Of a stretch of DNA of 39,042 nucleotides, positions 1 through 8,060 are shown in pieces. This stretch comes from Myxococcales bacterium (GTDB lineage Bacteria; Myxococcota; Polyangia; Fen-1088): the NCBI GenBank assembly GCA_003159055.1, contig PMLH01000238.1, positions 366-39,407 on the forward strand. The letters run 5' to 3'. The first letter of the stretch is position 1; each line of letters opens with the position of its first letter. The notes beneath the pieces were generated by a model that did no database searches, had not been told where the DNA came from, and saw nothing but the letters and a program-made list of their open reading frames with translations. The translations under genes were made by a program, and so were the position numbers.

Positions 1-1
1 C

Positions 2-175
2 GCCGGCGGAACGCGCCACGGTTCAGCGTTCGGCGGCGGGGGCATGCTCGAGATCTCGCTCACGAGTCGTCTCGCGCTCACGCTGCGTTTCGACTACACC
101 TCCGCGAAGATCGCGCCCGGCGGTCAGGGCTGGCAAGGCGCGGAGACCTTCACCGCCGGAATCGCGATTTACTAG
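2..175 (+). CDS. C-terminal end of a beta-barrel-like outer membrane protein (partial)
   Basis: The frame is open from the left edge of the window and ends at a TAG stop at 173-175, so only the last 57 residues are seen. They alternate hydrophobic and polar residues in the way of membrane beta-strands (LEISLTSRLALTLRFDYTSA, then ETFTAGIAIY). The protein ends in an aromatic residue (Tyr), as is usual for outer membrane beta-barrels recognised by the BAM complex. A glycine-rich turn precedes the final strands. The N-terminus and any signal peptide lie outside the window. The family cannot be named from this fragment; an OmpA-like or porin-like small barrel is likely. Confidence 0.6.
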   Translation, partial: AGGTRHGSAFGGGGMLEISLTSRLALTLRFDYTSAKIAPGGQGWQGAETFTAGIAIY

Positions 176-265
176 TCCTGCCGTTATCCGTTGGGGGGGG
201 ACGTGTGGCGTGCCTGGGCATGCTCGAACGCATGGGCTGAACCTGCGTGCTTCCCGATCCTCTGG

Positions 266-1723
266 CTAGGAACCGGTGAAGTTGAAAAGTGCCAGGACCT
301 CTGCGGCGGACAGAGCACGGTTGTAGACGCGGAACTCGTCAACGATTCCGTCGAAGTGAGGGTCCGCGCTGAATGGCGACTTGGCGATGAACGCATAGTC
401 GATGGCGCCCAGGTCCACGGGGCGTAACGTCACCGAGCTTTGGGAGTCCTTCTCCACGCCATTGACGTAGAGCTTGCCGCCCGCACCCGAGGCGAGCACC
501 AGGGTCACGTGCGTCCAAGTGCTTGTCGAGAGGCTGGGGGTGGTGAGCTTCTGCTCGTTGTTGTACCCGTTCCTGCTGATGCGGAAGAGCATGTTATCTG
601 CCGTGCTGTCCGAGCCCTTGGGCACGATGTTCAGGTACGTCGTACCGGTACCAGTGTTCTGGGGGATATGGGCGTCGATGCCGACATCGACGAGCCGTTG
701 CCAGCTCTGCGAGGTCGTGACGTTCACCCATACGGCGATGGTGAGGTCCGTGGCGTTGGCAAAGACAGCGGTAGGCACGCGGACGTAGCCGAGGCCGACC
801 TTGTGCACGCTCAACGCATTGCCGAGGCCGGGCTTGCTGGGCACGAACTCATAGCCCGGATCGCTGGGGCTGCCACCATCGGGCAGCAAGTCGATGCTGA
901 GAGCCCCATGGTTCCCCTTGCCGGACATGTCCGGCAGCGTGGTGCCGTCCGCACTTTCGAAAGTGTAGTACACCAGGAGCCCGGTGAGCAGCGGGTTCGC
1001 GTCTGGATGGCCATCGGATCCCGCGTCGGGCGTCGTGGCGCCGCCGGTGCCGTTGGCCCCCCCAGTCCCGCTTGTCCCGCCGGTGGGGGGCGCGCCACCA
1101 GTCCCGGTCCTACCGCCGGTAATGGAGGCGCCGCCGCTCCCGAATGTGCCGCCGCTCCCGGTTGTTCCGCCGGCAACGGAGGCGCCATCGGTGCCGGCTG
1201 TCCCGCCGGTCGTAGGTGCGCCGTCTTCGCCGGGTGCGCCGCCTTCGACAGTTGCGCCGCCTCCGCCGCCCACGGGTACGTCGGGACCACCGTCGCTGTC
1301 ACCGGCAGCGCCGCCCGTGCCAACGATGGGCACATCGATGCTCGATCCGCCGAAGCCGAGCCCACCCGCTCCACCTCGGCCAGTGTCAATCTCGCCGAGC
1401 GCGCCCGTCCAGAGAGCATCGATGGCACCATCGGCTCCGCCGATCGCGGCCCCCGCGCCCCCGCCACCCCAGTCGATCGCTCCGCCCACTCCGGCCTCGC
1501 GCGCGCCGCCGGCTCCGACTGGCCCGTCCAGCGCCTGACCGGTCGCACCGCCAGCGGCACCAAGACCACCGCTCCCGCCCGCGGCCTTGACCTTCTCCCA
1601 CGGAGGCGTGGTGTCCACGCAACCCGCGGAACACCACAGAAAGCCAGCCGCCTGGGCGGCCAGCAGGCATAGACAGGGAGCGGCCACTCTGCGCCTCTGC
1701 TGGAAGCTCGCCATCCGAACCAT
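266..1723 (-). CDS. LamG-domain lipoprotein with a long glycine-rich linker
   Basis: A predicted surface or periplasmic lipoprotein of 485 residues. The N-terminus has basic residues, a hydrophobic stretch and a lipobox-like SAGC with Cys at about residue 35. Residues about 45-246 are low-complexity Gly/Ala/Thr with recurring TGG/SGG units and scattered Asp, a flexible spacer typical of Myxococcota exported proteins. Residues about 247-485 form a concanavalin A-like LamG (Laminin_G_3) domain, opening with LVYYTFE and DMSGKGNHG and ending with IVDEFRVYNRALSAAEV, which normally binds carbohydrate or protein ligands. I chose the ATG at 1723 because the signal peptide follows it; an ATG at 1714 is also possible. 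An in-frame ATG at 1846 would put 41 extra residues before the signal peptide and is unlikely. The ligand is unknown. Confidence 0.85.
   Translation of the reverse strand: MVRMASFQQRRRVAAPCLCLLAAQAAGFLWCSAGCVDTTPPWEKVKAAGGSGGLGAAGGATGQALDGPVGAGGAREAGVGGAIDWGGGGAGAAIGGADGAIDALWTGALGEIDTGRGGAGGLGFGGSSIDVPIVGTGGAAGDSDGGPDVPVGGGGGATVEGGAPGEDGAPTTGGTAGTDGASVAGGTTGSGGTFGSGGASITGGRTGTGGAPPTGGTSGTGGANGTGGATTPDAGSDGHPDANPLLTGLLVYYTFESADGTTLPDMSGKGNHGALSIDLLPDGGSPSDPGYEFVPSKPGLGNALSVHKVGLGYVRVPTAVFANATDLTIAVWVNVTTSQSWQRLVDVGIDAHIPQNTGTGTTYLNIVPKGSDSTADNMLFRISRNGYNNEQKLTTPSLSTSTWTHVTLVLASGAGGKLYVNGVEKDSQSSVTLRPVDLGAIDYAFIAKSPFSADPHFDGIVDEFRVYNRALSAAEVLALFNFTGS
986..1591 (-). repeat. Degenerate glycine-rich coding repeat (TGG/SGG units)
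   Basis: This part of the LamG lipoprotein gene is built of short degenerate units encoding Gly-Gly followed by Thr/Ser/Ala and one or two variable residues, for example GGTSGTGGANGTGG. The clearest run is at about 1030-1330. It is protein-level low complexity with variable codons, not a perfect DNA repeat. Confidence 0.7.
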
Positions 1724-1876
1724 AATTCTATCACGATCCCACTGGGTGGATCCCAAGGGGATTCTCGGCCGGTTCAGGCAGGCTGCGAAGCGCGTAGCGT
1801 CCACCGCGCTGTTGACGTTTTCAACGCAGTGAGCGCCCTTCGGCATGGCCCGCGAAGGAGGATCGGCGTTGGTGTG

Positions 1877-3256
1877 TTACGTCTTCTCCTCGTCCGAGCC
1901 GCCGAGATCGGACGAGCCGGCAGACGACAGACCGTATCGTCGCAACTTGTCCTGCAAGGTGGCGCGCCCCATGTCGAGCATGCGGGCAGCCTCGCTCTGG
2001 TTGCCTTTGGCGGCGTCCATGGCAGCCACGATGAGGCCGCGCTCGAAGGCCGCGACTTGCTCCTTGAGCTTGGTTGGCGCGAGCGCTGCCTCGATCGGGC
2101 CCGCCGGATCGGGAAAGAATCCCGGGTCGAGGGTTCCGTCGGGCGACATGGCCACCGCGCTCTCGATGACGTTTTCCAGCTCGCGCACGTTGCCGGGCCA
2201 ACGATAGCCGAGAAGGCGCGCCAACCATTCGCTCTTGAGCGCGATGGGCGGCACACCGAAACGCCGGCAGGCCTGCGCAAGAAAGTGCCTGGCCAACACG
2301 GGGATGTCATCTGGGCGCTCGCGCAACGGCGGAATCTCCAGGGTCACCACCTTGAGCCGGTAGAGGACGTCTTCGCGAAACCGGCCCTCGGTCACCATCT
2401 GGGCCAGGTTGCGATGGGTGGCGGCGAGAATGCGCACGTCCACCTGCTGCGGGCGATCTTCACCCACGGGCCGGATCTCGTTTTCTTGCAGAACGCGCAG
2501 CAATTTGGCTTGGGTGCCGGGATGCAACTCGGCCACTTCATCGAGCAGCAGGGTGCCGCCGTCGGCCTCGCGAAAAAGCCCGGATCGCGCCTTCACGGCC
2601 CCGGTGAACGCGCCTTTGCTGTGACCGAACAGCTCGGCCTCGGCCAGCTCGGGCGTCAGCGACGCGCAATTGAAACGAACGAACGGCTTGTCCGCACGGC
2701 GCGAGCCCGCCACGATGGCCTCGGCCACGCGCTCCTTGCCGGTACCGCTTTCGCCGGTGATGAGCACGGTGAGGTCGCGACCGGAGACGCGCTTGATGAG
2801 GAGAGCCAGTCGCGACATGGCCTCCGACGAAAACACCAGCGAGTGCAAGAGGTCGACTTCACCGCGGAGCTGCTCATTCTCGCGCTCGAGGCGCAGGGTC
2901 GTGATGGCGCGCCGGATCACCTTGAGAACTTCGTCCACGTCGAACGGCTTGCGGAAATAGTCGAGCGCCCCAAGCTTCATGGCTTCCACCGCGTGCCGCT
3001 CGGAGCCGTGTGCGGTCAGCAACACCACCCGCGGCGCGGGCGTCATCGCCTGCGTACGCCGCAGGAACTCCAGCCCGTCCACCCGGGGCATGCGCAGATC
3101 GGAAAGGATCAGGTCGAACTCGGCGCCGGCCAATTTGTCGAGCGCGATCTGTCCGTCGGCGGCCTCGTCCACCTCCAGCCCTTCCTCTTCCAGCAGGCCG
3201 CGCAGAGTGTAGCGACCCACGGCATCGTCATCCACCACCAACACGCGCGGCTTCAT
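1877..3256 (-). CDS. NtrC/ZraR-type sigma-54-dependent response regulator
   Basis: A 459-residue transcription activator for sigma-54 RNA polymerase. Residues 1-120 are a receiver domain with acidic pocket DDD at 9-11, phospho-acceptor Asp53 in LSDLRMP and the conserved Lys in FRKPF. Residues about 140-370 are the AAA+ domain, with Walker A GESGTGKE at 168-175, the sigma-54-contacting loop GAFTGA at 215-220 and Walker B LLLDE at 236-240. Residues about 400-443 are a Fis-type helix-turn-helix (SEAARMLDMGRATLQDKLRR). Its ATG overlaps the stop of the upstream kinase gene (ATGA), so the two are translationally coupled partners. The tandem palindromes at 4721-4758 are its likely binding sites, with control of both the kinase/regulator pair and the divergent export operon. 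Confidence 0.93.
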   Translation of the reverse strand: MKPRVLVVDDDAVGRYTLRGLLEEEGLEVDEAADGQIALDKLAGAEFDLILSDLRMPRVDGLEFLRRTQAMTPAPRVVLLTAHGSERHAVEAMKLGALDYFRKPFDVDEVLKVIRRAITTLRLERENEQLRGEVDLLHSLVFSSEAMSRLALLIKRVSGRDLTVLITGESGTGKERVAEAIVAGSRRADKPFVRFNCASLTPELAEAELFGHSKGAFTGAVKARSGLFREADGGTLLLDEVAELHPGTQAKLLRVLQENEIRPVGEDRPQQVDVRILAATHRNLAQMVTEGRFREDVLYRLKVVTLEIPPLRERPDDIPVLARHFLAQACRRFGVPPIALKSEWLARLLGYRWPGNVRELENVIESAVAMSPDGTLDPGFFPDPAGPIEAALAPTKLKEQVAAFERGLIVAAMDAAKGNQSEAARMLDMGRATLQDKLRRYGLSSAGSSDLGGSDEEKT

Positions 3257-4608
3257 GCGTTCTCCACAGCAGGCTTCGCGTCGCCAGGTTTCGCCTCGCC
3301 GGGTTTTCGTCCCATGGTTGGCAGGATCAGTGTCGCCAAGCATCCGCCCTCGGGCCGATTTTCAAGACGTAAATCGCCTCCGTGCTGACGGGCAAGCCCG
3401 CGGGCCAGCGCCAGCCCAAGGCCGGTTCCGCGCTCTTTGCTGGTGGTGCCGGCTTGAAACAGGTGCGCTTTCACTTCATCGGAGAGCCCGGGGCCGTCGT
3501 CGCGCATGTCGATGCGTGCGCGCCCTTCCGCTTCGCTCGACAGCTTGATGGCCACCACCGTGTGCGCTGGCGTTGCTTCGAGCGCGTTCTGCAGCAGATT
3601 GATGAGGATCTGTTTCACCTTGCGTGGATCACAGTAGGCCGTGACCGAGGCATCCCCGGCCAACGTGACCTGCACGTCGCGGGCGTAGGCCATGCCTTCG
3701 TGGAGGGACACCACCGATTCGCACAGGTGCCGCAGCTCTACCGACTCTTGGCTAAGCGGTGACAGCGGCCGCGAGAAGGTGAGGAACTCTTGCAGGATCT
3801 CCTCCATGCGAACGATCTCGTGCTGCATGACCTGCAGGCGCTCGGCCCCTTTGCCCTGCACGTCCCGGGAGACCAGCACGGTCAAGCCCTTGATGTTGGC
3901 CAGGGGATTTTTCAGCTCGTGGGCCAGCTCACCGGACAGCACGGTCAGCTCTTGTGCGTGCGCTTCGTTGCCACGCAGAACCTCGTCGCGGGCCTCGACC
4001 GCTTCGTTGATCATGCCCCGGAACGTGCCGCGCACCATGTTCGCGCTCATGACGGTCCAACCCAGCAACGCCACGAAGGTGACCGCCTTGGCCACCAGCA
4101 AGGCCGTGGGCTGGGGCAGGTGCGATCCGCCGCCGTACATGGCCGGCATCAAGTTCGGAATCACGCCGAACCCGGCGAGCAACGCGAATCCGATGACCAC
4201 CGTGCTGAGCGTGATGGCCGCGACGCTCACCACACGGCCCGAGGTCAGCGCACCGATGAAGAAGCAAATCACCAAGGCGATGGGCAGAAGCGGGCTGTCG
4301 ATCCCGCCGGTGGCGAGGAGCAGCGCCGCCATCGGAAAGAGCGCGATGCCTGAGACGTGCCGGTGGCTGGAGGGACGCCAGCCCTCGCGGGGGCGCCAGC
4401 GCTCGGCCATGAGGCGAAGTGGAATCGACAACGCCAGGAAGCCGACGATGACCCAGCGCCAGATGGCGTCGTCGCCGACCAGGGTTAGCGCGAGCAATAC
4501 GCCCAACATGGGCAGGAGCACCAGGCGCAAACGCGAGAAGCGTAGCAGTCGCTGGTGCAGCATGCGCATCTGCACTTCGTCGATGTTGTCCTTGGTGATG
4601 GCTGTCAT
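3253..4608 (-). CDS. Membrane-bound sensor histidine kinase
   Basis: A 451-residue inner-membrane kinase. About six hydrophobic segments lie between residues 28 and 190, with no obvious large periplasmic domain, so it probably senses a membrane or membrane-soluble cue. A HisKA domain follows, with phospho-acceptor His230 in LAHELKNPL, then an HATPase domain with N-box (NLLQNALEA), G1 box (DDGPGLS) and G2 box (TGLGLALARGLARQHGG). The order matches NtrB/ZraS-like partners of sigma-54 regulators. I chose the ATG at 4608, which has a GGGAG ribosome-binding site upstream (minus strand); upstream ATGs would add unrelated residues. The tail carries a short KPGEAKPGDAKP duplication. It overlaps the regulator gene by 4 nt. 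The stimulus is not known. Confidence 0.92.
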   Translation of the reverse strand: MTAITKDNIDEVQMRMLHQRLLRFSRLRLVLLPMLGVLLALTLVGDDAIWRWVIVGFLALSIPLRLMAERWRPREGWRPSSHRHVSGIALFPMAALLLATGGIDSPLLPIALVICFFIGALTSGRVVSVAAITLSTVVIGFALLAGFGVIPNLMPAMYGGGSHLPQPTALLVAKAVTFVALLGWTVMSANMVRGTFRGMINEAVEARDEVLRGNEAHAQELTVLSGELAHELKNPLANIKGLTVLVSRDVQGKGAERLQVMQHEIVRMEEILQEFLTFSRPLSPLSQESVELRHLCESVVSLHEGMAYARDVQVTLAGDASVTAYCDPRKVKQILINLLQNALEATPAHTVVAIKLSSEAEGRARIDMRDDGPGLSDEVKAHLFQAGTTSKERGTGLGLALARGLARQHGGDLRLENRPEGGCLATLILPTMGRKPGEAKPGDAKPAVENA

Positions 4609-4664
4609 GGGGTGGCTCCCGGGCGTTCGGTCTGCCCTCGATTCAAGCATGACTATCGTTCCTG

Positions 4665-4680
4665 TGCAGGACGAGGGCCA
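4665..4680 (-). promoter_or_regulatory. Predicted sigma-54 promoter for the kinase/regulator pair
   Basis: Read on the minus strand, the sequence is TGGCCCTCGTCCTGCA. It fits the -24/-12 sigma-54 consensus TGGCACG-N4-TTGCW, with invariant GG and GC separated by exactly 10 bases. Mismatches are two in the -24 block and one T-to-C in the -12 block. The predicted transcript start is near 4654, leaving a leader of about 46 nt before the kinase ATG. The tandem palindromes would lie about 75 and 97 bp upstream of that start. Confidence 0.55.
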
Positions 4681-4720
4681 ACGCAAAGGCCAGTTTCATT
4701 GAGGATTTGACCACGCCGAT

Positions 4721-4758
4721 TGCCGGGGCACCGGCTGCGCGCTGCCGGATTCCCGGCA
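4721..4758. promoter_or_regulatory. Tandem palindromic enhancer sites (candidate activator binding sites)
   Basis: There are two 16-bp inverted repeats. Site 1 at 4721-4736 is TGCCGG-GGCA-CCGGCT, with one outer mismatch. Site 2 at 4743-4758 is TGCCGG-ATTC-CCGGCA and is perfect. Their centres are 22 bp apart, close to two helical turns, so two dimers would sit on the same face of the DNA. They lie between two opposed sigma-54-like promoters, next to the gene for an NtrC-type activator. This is the usual layout of upstream activating sequences for that family. Binding by the neighbouring regulator is inferred. Confidence 0.7.
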
Positions 4759-4831
4759 CAAACGCGGTGGGGTCGGGCCCAAGGGTCGAGCAACGATTGC
4801 GTTTTTTCGGACTTGCGGGCTTTGCACTGCC

Positions 4832-4847
4832 TGGCCTGCCCTTTGCT
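4832..4847 (+). promoter_or_regulatory. Predicted sigma-54 promoter for the export operon
   Basis: The sequence TGGCCTGCCCTTTGCT matches TGGCACG-N4-TTGCW at all positions but two, with GG (4833-4834) and GC (4845-4846) separated by exactly 10 bases. The predicted start near 4858 gives a 24-nt leader containing the AAGGAG ribosome-binding site at 4873-4878 before the ATG at 4882. The tandem palindromes lie about 107 and 129 bp upstream of the start, within the normal range for NtrC-family activation by DNA looping. Confidence 0.7.
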
Positions 4848-4881
4848 GTTGTGCCGGCCGAACCCTTTCTTCAAGGAGACC

Positions 4882-6099
4882 ATGCAAGCCCTCATTCGCA
4901 TCGCCCTACGAAACGTCCTGCGTAATCGGCGCAGATCGATCATCACTTTCGCCGCCATCTTCGTTTCCATCGTCGCCACCGTGTCGCTGCGGGGCCTGGT
5001 CAACGGCATGGTCGAGGCCATGCAAAGCGCGGTCGTGCTCGGCCAGACCGGCGCGCTGCAGGTCCATCGGGTCGGCTATCTCAAGTCCACAGGTGGCTCG
5101 TCGCTGGATTTAGACGTACCGGCCGATGCCGAGTTTCTTGGCACCATCCGGGCCGTGCCTGGCGTCCGCGCGGTGTCAGCGCGCATCGCCTTTGGTGGCA
5201 TGGTGAATGCCAACGACACAACCTCGCCGGCGCTGATCTCGGCATTCGATCCCGTGGGTGAGCTCAGCGTCTGTCCCCAGCGCGACAAGATCGCCACAGA
5301 GGGCCGCGCCTTCACCGCGGCCGATCGTGAGGCGGCCGTGCTTACGCCTGAGCTGGTGAGGACGCTCGGCATGAAGCTGGGGCAGAAGGCGGCGCTGCTC
5401 ACCAACGACAAGGAAGGCTCGCTGTCAGCGGCCGATCTCCCGGTAGTTGGCGTCTACGGACAGGCTGGCCTGCCGCTGCCCGAAAAGAAGATCGGGTTCG
5501 TGCCGCTGACCATGGCGCAAGAGCTTCTGCACATGCAGGGCCGCGCGACGGAGATCATCATCGCGGTGGACGACCTGAAGGCGCTCTCCAGCGTACAGGC
5601 AGCCATCGTGGCCGCGCTGGGACCTCCGTACGAGGTCTCGACCTGGAGTGAGCTGGTTCCCTTCGTAAAGGACGGCGTCGCTTCGTGGCGGTTCATGTCG
5701 AACCTGTTCACCGGCATCTTTCTTGTCGTTGCTTTGCTCGGCATCGTGAACACGATGCTGATGTCGGTGCTGGAGCGCACGCGTGAGATCGGCACCATGA
5801 TGGCGCTCGGCGTGCGCCGGCGCAGTATCCTGGCGCTCTTCCTGCTGGAAGCCACGGTGCTCGGCTGTCTTGGCGGGCTCGTGGGGGCGTCGTTCGGGAG
5901 CGCGCTGGTCTTCCGCATCGGCAAGGCCGGTCTCCACTTCCACTTCGGGACCTCTACCCTGCACGTCCATCCCTTCGTCGACCTGACCTTCTTTGTAATC
6001 GCCCTGGCGCTGGCAACCGCCGGCGCCGTCCTCGCCGCGATCTGGCCTGCCCTGCGCGCCAGTCGCCTACGTCCCGTCACAGCCCTTGCCTCGGTGTAA
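4882..6099 (+). CDS. ABC transporter permease, LolC/E-MacB (FtsX) type, first subunit
   Basis: A 405-residue inner-membrane permease. The topology is that of the LolC/LolE/MacB class: a cytoplasmic N-terminus (LRNVLRNRRRS), TM1 at about 20-40, a large periplasmic domain to about residue 270, then an FtsX domain with three TM helices (about 273-296, 314-337 and 366-390). The FtsX signature IVNTMLMSVLERTREIGTMMALG is clear. Such permeases move lipoproteins or other amphiphiles from the outer leaflet of the inner membrane by mechanotransmission rather than pumping through a channel. The start is set by AAGGAG at 4873-4878. The second permease begins 2 nt after its stop. The two are paralogues of similar length, suggesting a LolC/LolE-like heterodimer. 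A MacB homodimer is less likely, since each MacB carries its own ATPase domain. Confidence 0.9.
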   Translation: MQALIRIALRNVLRNRRRSIITFAAIFVSIVATVSLRGLVNGMVEAMQSAVVLGQTGALQVHRVGYLKSTGGSSLDLDVPADAEFLGTIRAVPGVRAVSARIAFGGMVNANDTTSPALISAFDPVGELSVCPQRDKIATEGRAFTAADREAAVLTPELVRTLGMKLGQKAALLTNDKEGSLSAADLPVVGVYGQAGLPLPEKKIGFVPLTMAQELLHMQGRATEIIIAVDDLKALSSVQAAIVAALGPPYEVSTWSELVPFVKDGVASWRFMSNLFTGIFLVVALLGIVNTMLMSVLERTREIGTMMALGVRRRSILALFLLEATVLGCLGGLVGASFGSALVFRIGKAGLHFHFGTSTLHVHPFVDLTFFVIALALATAGAVLAAIWPALRASRLRPVTALASV

Positions 6100-6101
6100 C
6101 C

Positions 6102-7313
6102 ATGCGTATTCCACAGCTCGCTCTTCGCAGTCTCGGCCGCAACAAGCGCCGCACGCTCGTCACCGGCTTGACCATCGCCTTCGGGGTCTTCGCCATCGTG
6201 TTTCTGCAGTCGTTCGTCAACGCCCTGCTGAGGAACATTGTCGAGGTCTCGGTCGAATCCAAGGTCGGCGCGGTTCAGGTGTTCAAGACCGGGTACCTGG
6301 GCTCGGACGATCCGCTCAAGATGACATTTCTAGATACACCTGAGTTGTCGGCCAAGATCCGCGCGGTGCCGGGCGTGGTGGCGGTCGCGCCCAGGCTTGA
6401 CTTCGACGGCATGTTGTCGAACGGCAGCGACGGCACGATGTTCGCGGCCACCGCCATCGATCCAGCCCGCGAGTACGCCGTGTGCCCGCGCCGGGCCACC
6501 TACCTGGCCAAGGGATCGAAACCGCTCGGGCCGAACGCCGAGGACGCCATTCTGGTTGGCCGCACGCTGGTCGACTCGTTGGACGCCAAAGTGGGGTCGA
6601 GCCTTGTCATGCAGGCGGCCGGCGCGCACGGGGGCGTGAACGCGCTGGATGTGACCGTGCAGGGCTTTCTGCGCACGACCCACCCGGCGGAATCGAAGCG
6701 CGCAAGCACGGTCACGTTGGCCTTCGCACAAAAACTTCTGCGTATGCCAGGCGTGGTTTCGCACTACGTGGTCGGCGTCGAGGACGTGGGTCGACTGGAT
6801 GACGTCGCCACTCACCTGCGCACGGCCCTGGGTCCCAGCTTCCAAGTCACCACCTGGCGCGAGCTCGACACCACCAACGCCGGTCGGGCGAAGATCATGC
6901 GCGGCTTGATGTTCGTGGTGACAGTGATCCTGTTTCTGTTGGTGATGACGGGGGTCGTAAACACCATGTTGATGTCGGTCTACGAGCGCATCCGCGAGAT
7001 CGGCACCATGCTCGCGGTCGGGGTTCGGCGCCGGCAGATTCGCCTGCTGTTCATCTACGAGGCGGCGTTCATGTCGATGGCCAGCGCTCTCGCTGGTTCG
7101 ATGCTGGGCGCGCTGGTGGTGCGCCTGATCGGCCGCGGCGGCTTCACGCGCGCCTTCGGTCCCAACGAGCCGGTGACCTACTACCCGGCGGTCAGCGCCG
7201 GCTTCTTGCTGGCCGTCGTGCTGCTCGCCGTGCTGGGCGCGCTGGCGGCGGCGCTTTATCCCGCGTGGAAAGGCTCGCGCCTGCGCCCGGTCGAGGCCCT
7301 TCGCACCAACTAG
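6102..7313 (+). CDS. ABC transporter permease, LolC/E-MacB (FtsX) type, second subunit
   Basis: A 403-residue paralogue of the preceding permease with the same layout: basic N-terminus (LRSLGRNKRRT), TM1 at about 18-40, a periplasmic core to about residue 260, then an FtsX domain with VVNTMLMSVYERIREIGTML and two more TM helices, ending in PAWKGSRLRPVEAL. The periplasmic domains of the two permeases still align (KIRAVPGVVAVAPRLDFDGM here, TIRAVPGVRAVSARIAFGGM in the first), so they arose by duplication and diverged. It probably forms the heterodimeric core of the exporter. It starts 2 nt after the previous stop and is 17 nt from the LolA-like gene. Confidence 0.9.
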   Translation: MRIPQLALRSLGRNKRRTLVTGLTIAFGVFAIVFLQSFVNALLRNIVEVSVESKVGAVQVFKTGYLGSDDPLKMTFLDTPELSAKIRAVPGVVAVAPRLDFDGMLSNGSDGTMFAATAIDPAREYAVCPRRATYLAKGSKPLGPNAEDAILVGRTLVDSLDAKVGSSLVMQAAGAHGGVNALDVTVQGFLRTTHPAESKRASTVTLAFAQKLLRMPGVVSHYVVGVEDVGRLDDVATHLRTALGPSFQVTTWRELDTTNAGRAKIMRGLMFVVTVILFLLVMTGVVNTMLMSVYERIREIGTMLAVGVRRRQIRLLFIYEAAFMSMASALAGSMLGALVVRLIGRGGFTRAFGPNEPVTYYPAVSAGFLLAVVLLAVLGALAAALYPAWKGSRLRPVEALRTN

Positions 7314-7330
7314 AGAAAGGAATCACAACC

Positions 7331-8059
7331 ATGATCAAAACAGCCTGCCTTGCCCTCGCCTGCCTGGTCCTCGCTACCGGCACCGCATCCGCCAACCCAC
7401 CCACCGCCGACGAGTTGGTCCGTCGCTACGACGAGGTGATGTCGCCCAGGACCTTCGAAGCGGTCATGGAAATGGTCGCGCATCGCCAGGACGGCAGCAC
7501 ACGCAGCTACAAATTCCGCGCGCTCAAGCTCGGCAACGACAAGACTCGGGTGTGGTTCCTCGAACCAGCCTCGGCCATGGGGCAGGAGATGCTGAAGGTG
7601 GGCGACAACATGTGGGTCTACATGCCCAACCTAAAGCGCGCGCTGCGGATCGCATCCCGCGAAAGCTTCCAGGGCGGCGACTTCAACAACGGCGACATCA
7701 TGCGCGTGAACTACGTCGCCGACTACGACGCCAAGCTGCTGCCAGAGACCGACGCATCGTCGTGGGCTGTGGAGCTCTCCGCCAAGAGCAACGAGGCCAG
7801 CTACGACCGCATTCGACTGTGGCTCGACAAGGACAAGCGCCTGCCCATGAAGGCCGAGTACTACGCAGCCTCGGGCAAGATGCTGCGCTCGGCGACCTTC
7901 GAGAGCACCAAGACCTTCCACGGCTTGGAACGGCCGTCGCGAATCGTGATGCGCAACGAGCTGGCTACCAAACGCTTTTCGGAGATGACCATGGTCGACA
8001 TGAAAGCAGGCGTGGAGGCCCCGGCGCAGAAGTTCGTGCTCGACGATTTGGGGCGCTGA
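7331..8059 (+). CDS. LolA-like periplasmic carrier (outer membrane lipoprotein-sorting protein family)
   Basis: A 242-residue secreted protein. The signal peptide MIKTACLALACLVLATGTASA ends in ASA, with predicted cleavage before Asn. The mature part resembles the LolA_like family (outer membrane lipoprotein-sorting proteins), with the characteristic block GDNMWVYMPNLKRALRIASR and alternating strands expected of an open hydrophobic half-barrel. Members of this fold carry acylated or lipid cargo across the periplasm. The start has an AAAGGA ribosome-binding site at 7316-7321. It lies 17 nt after the permease and 1 nt before the barrel gene, which places it as the shuttle between the ABC core and the outer membrane. 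It is not canonical LolA: it is longer and sits with a dedicated transporter. The cargo is unknown. Confidence 0.82.
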   Translation: MIKTACLALACLVLATGTASANPPTADELVRRYDEVMSPRTFEAVMEMVAHRQDGSTRSYKFRALKLGNDKTRVWFLEPASAMGQEMLKVGDNMWVYMPNLKRALRIASRESFQGGDFNNGDIMRVNYVADYDAKLLPETDASSWAVELSAKSNEASYDRIRLWLDKDKRLPMKAEYYAASGKMLRSATFESTKTFHGLERPSRIVMRNELATKRFSEMTMVDMKAGVEAPAQKFVLDDLGR

Positions 8060-8060
8060 C

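Noticed and set aside
986..1591. A CRISPR-like or minisatellite array
   Set aside because: The units are short, degenerate and in frame, encoding a Gly-rich linker. There are no constant repeats or unique spacers.
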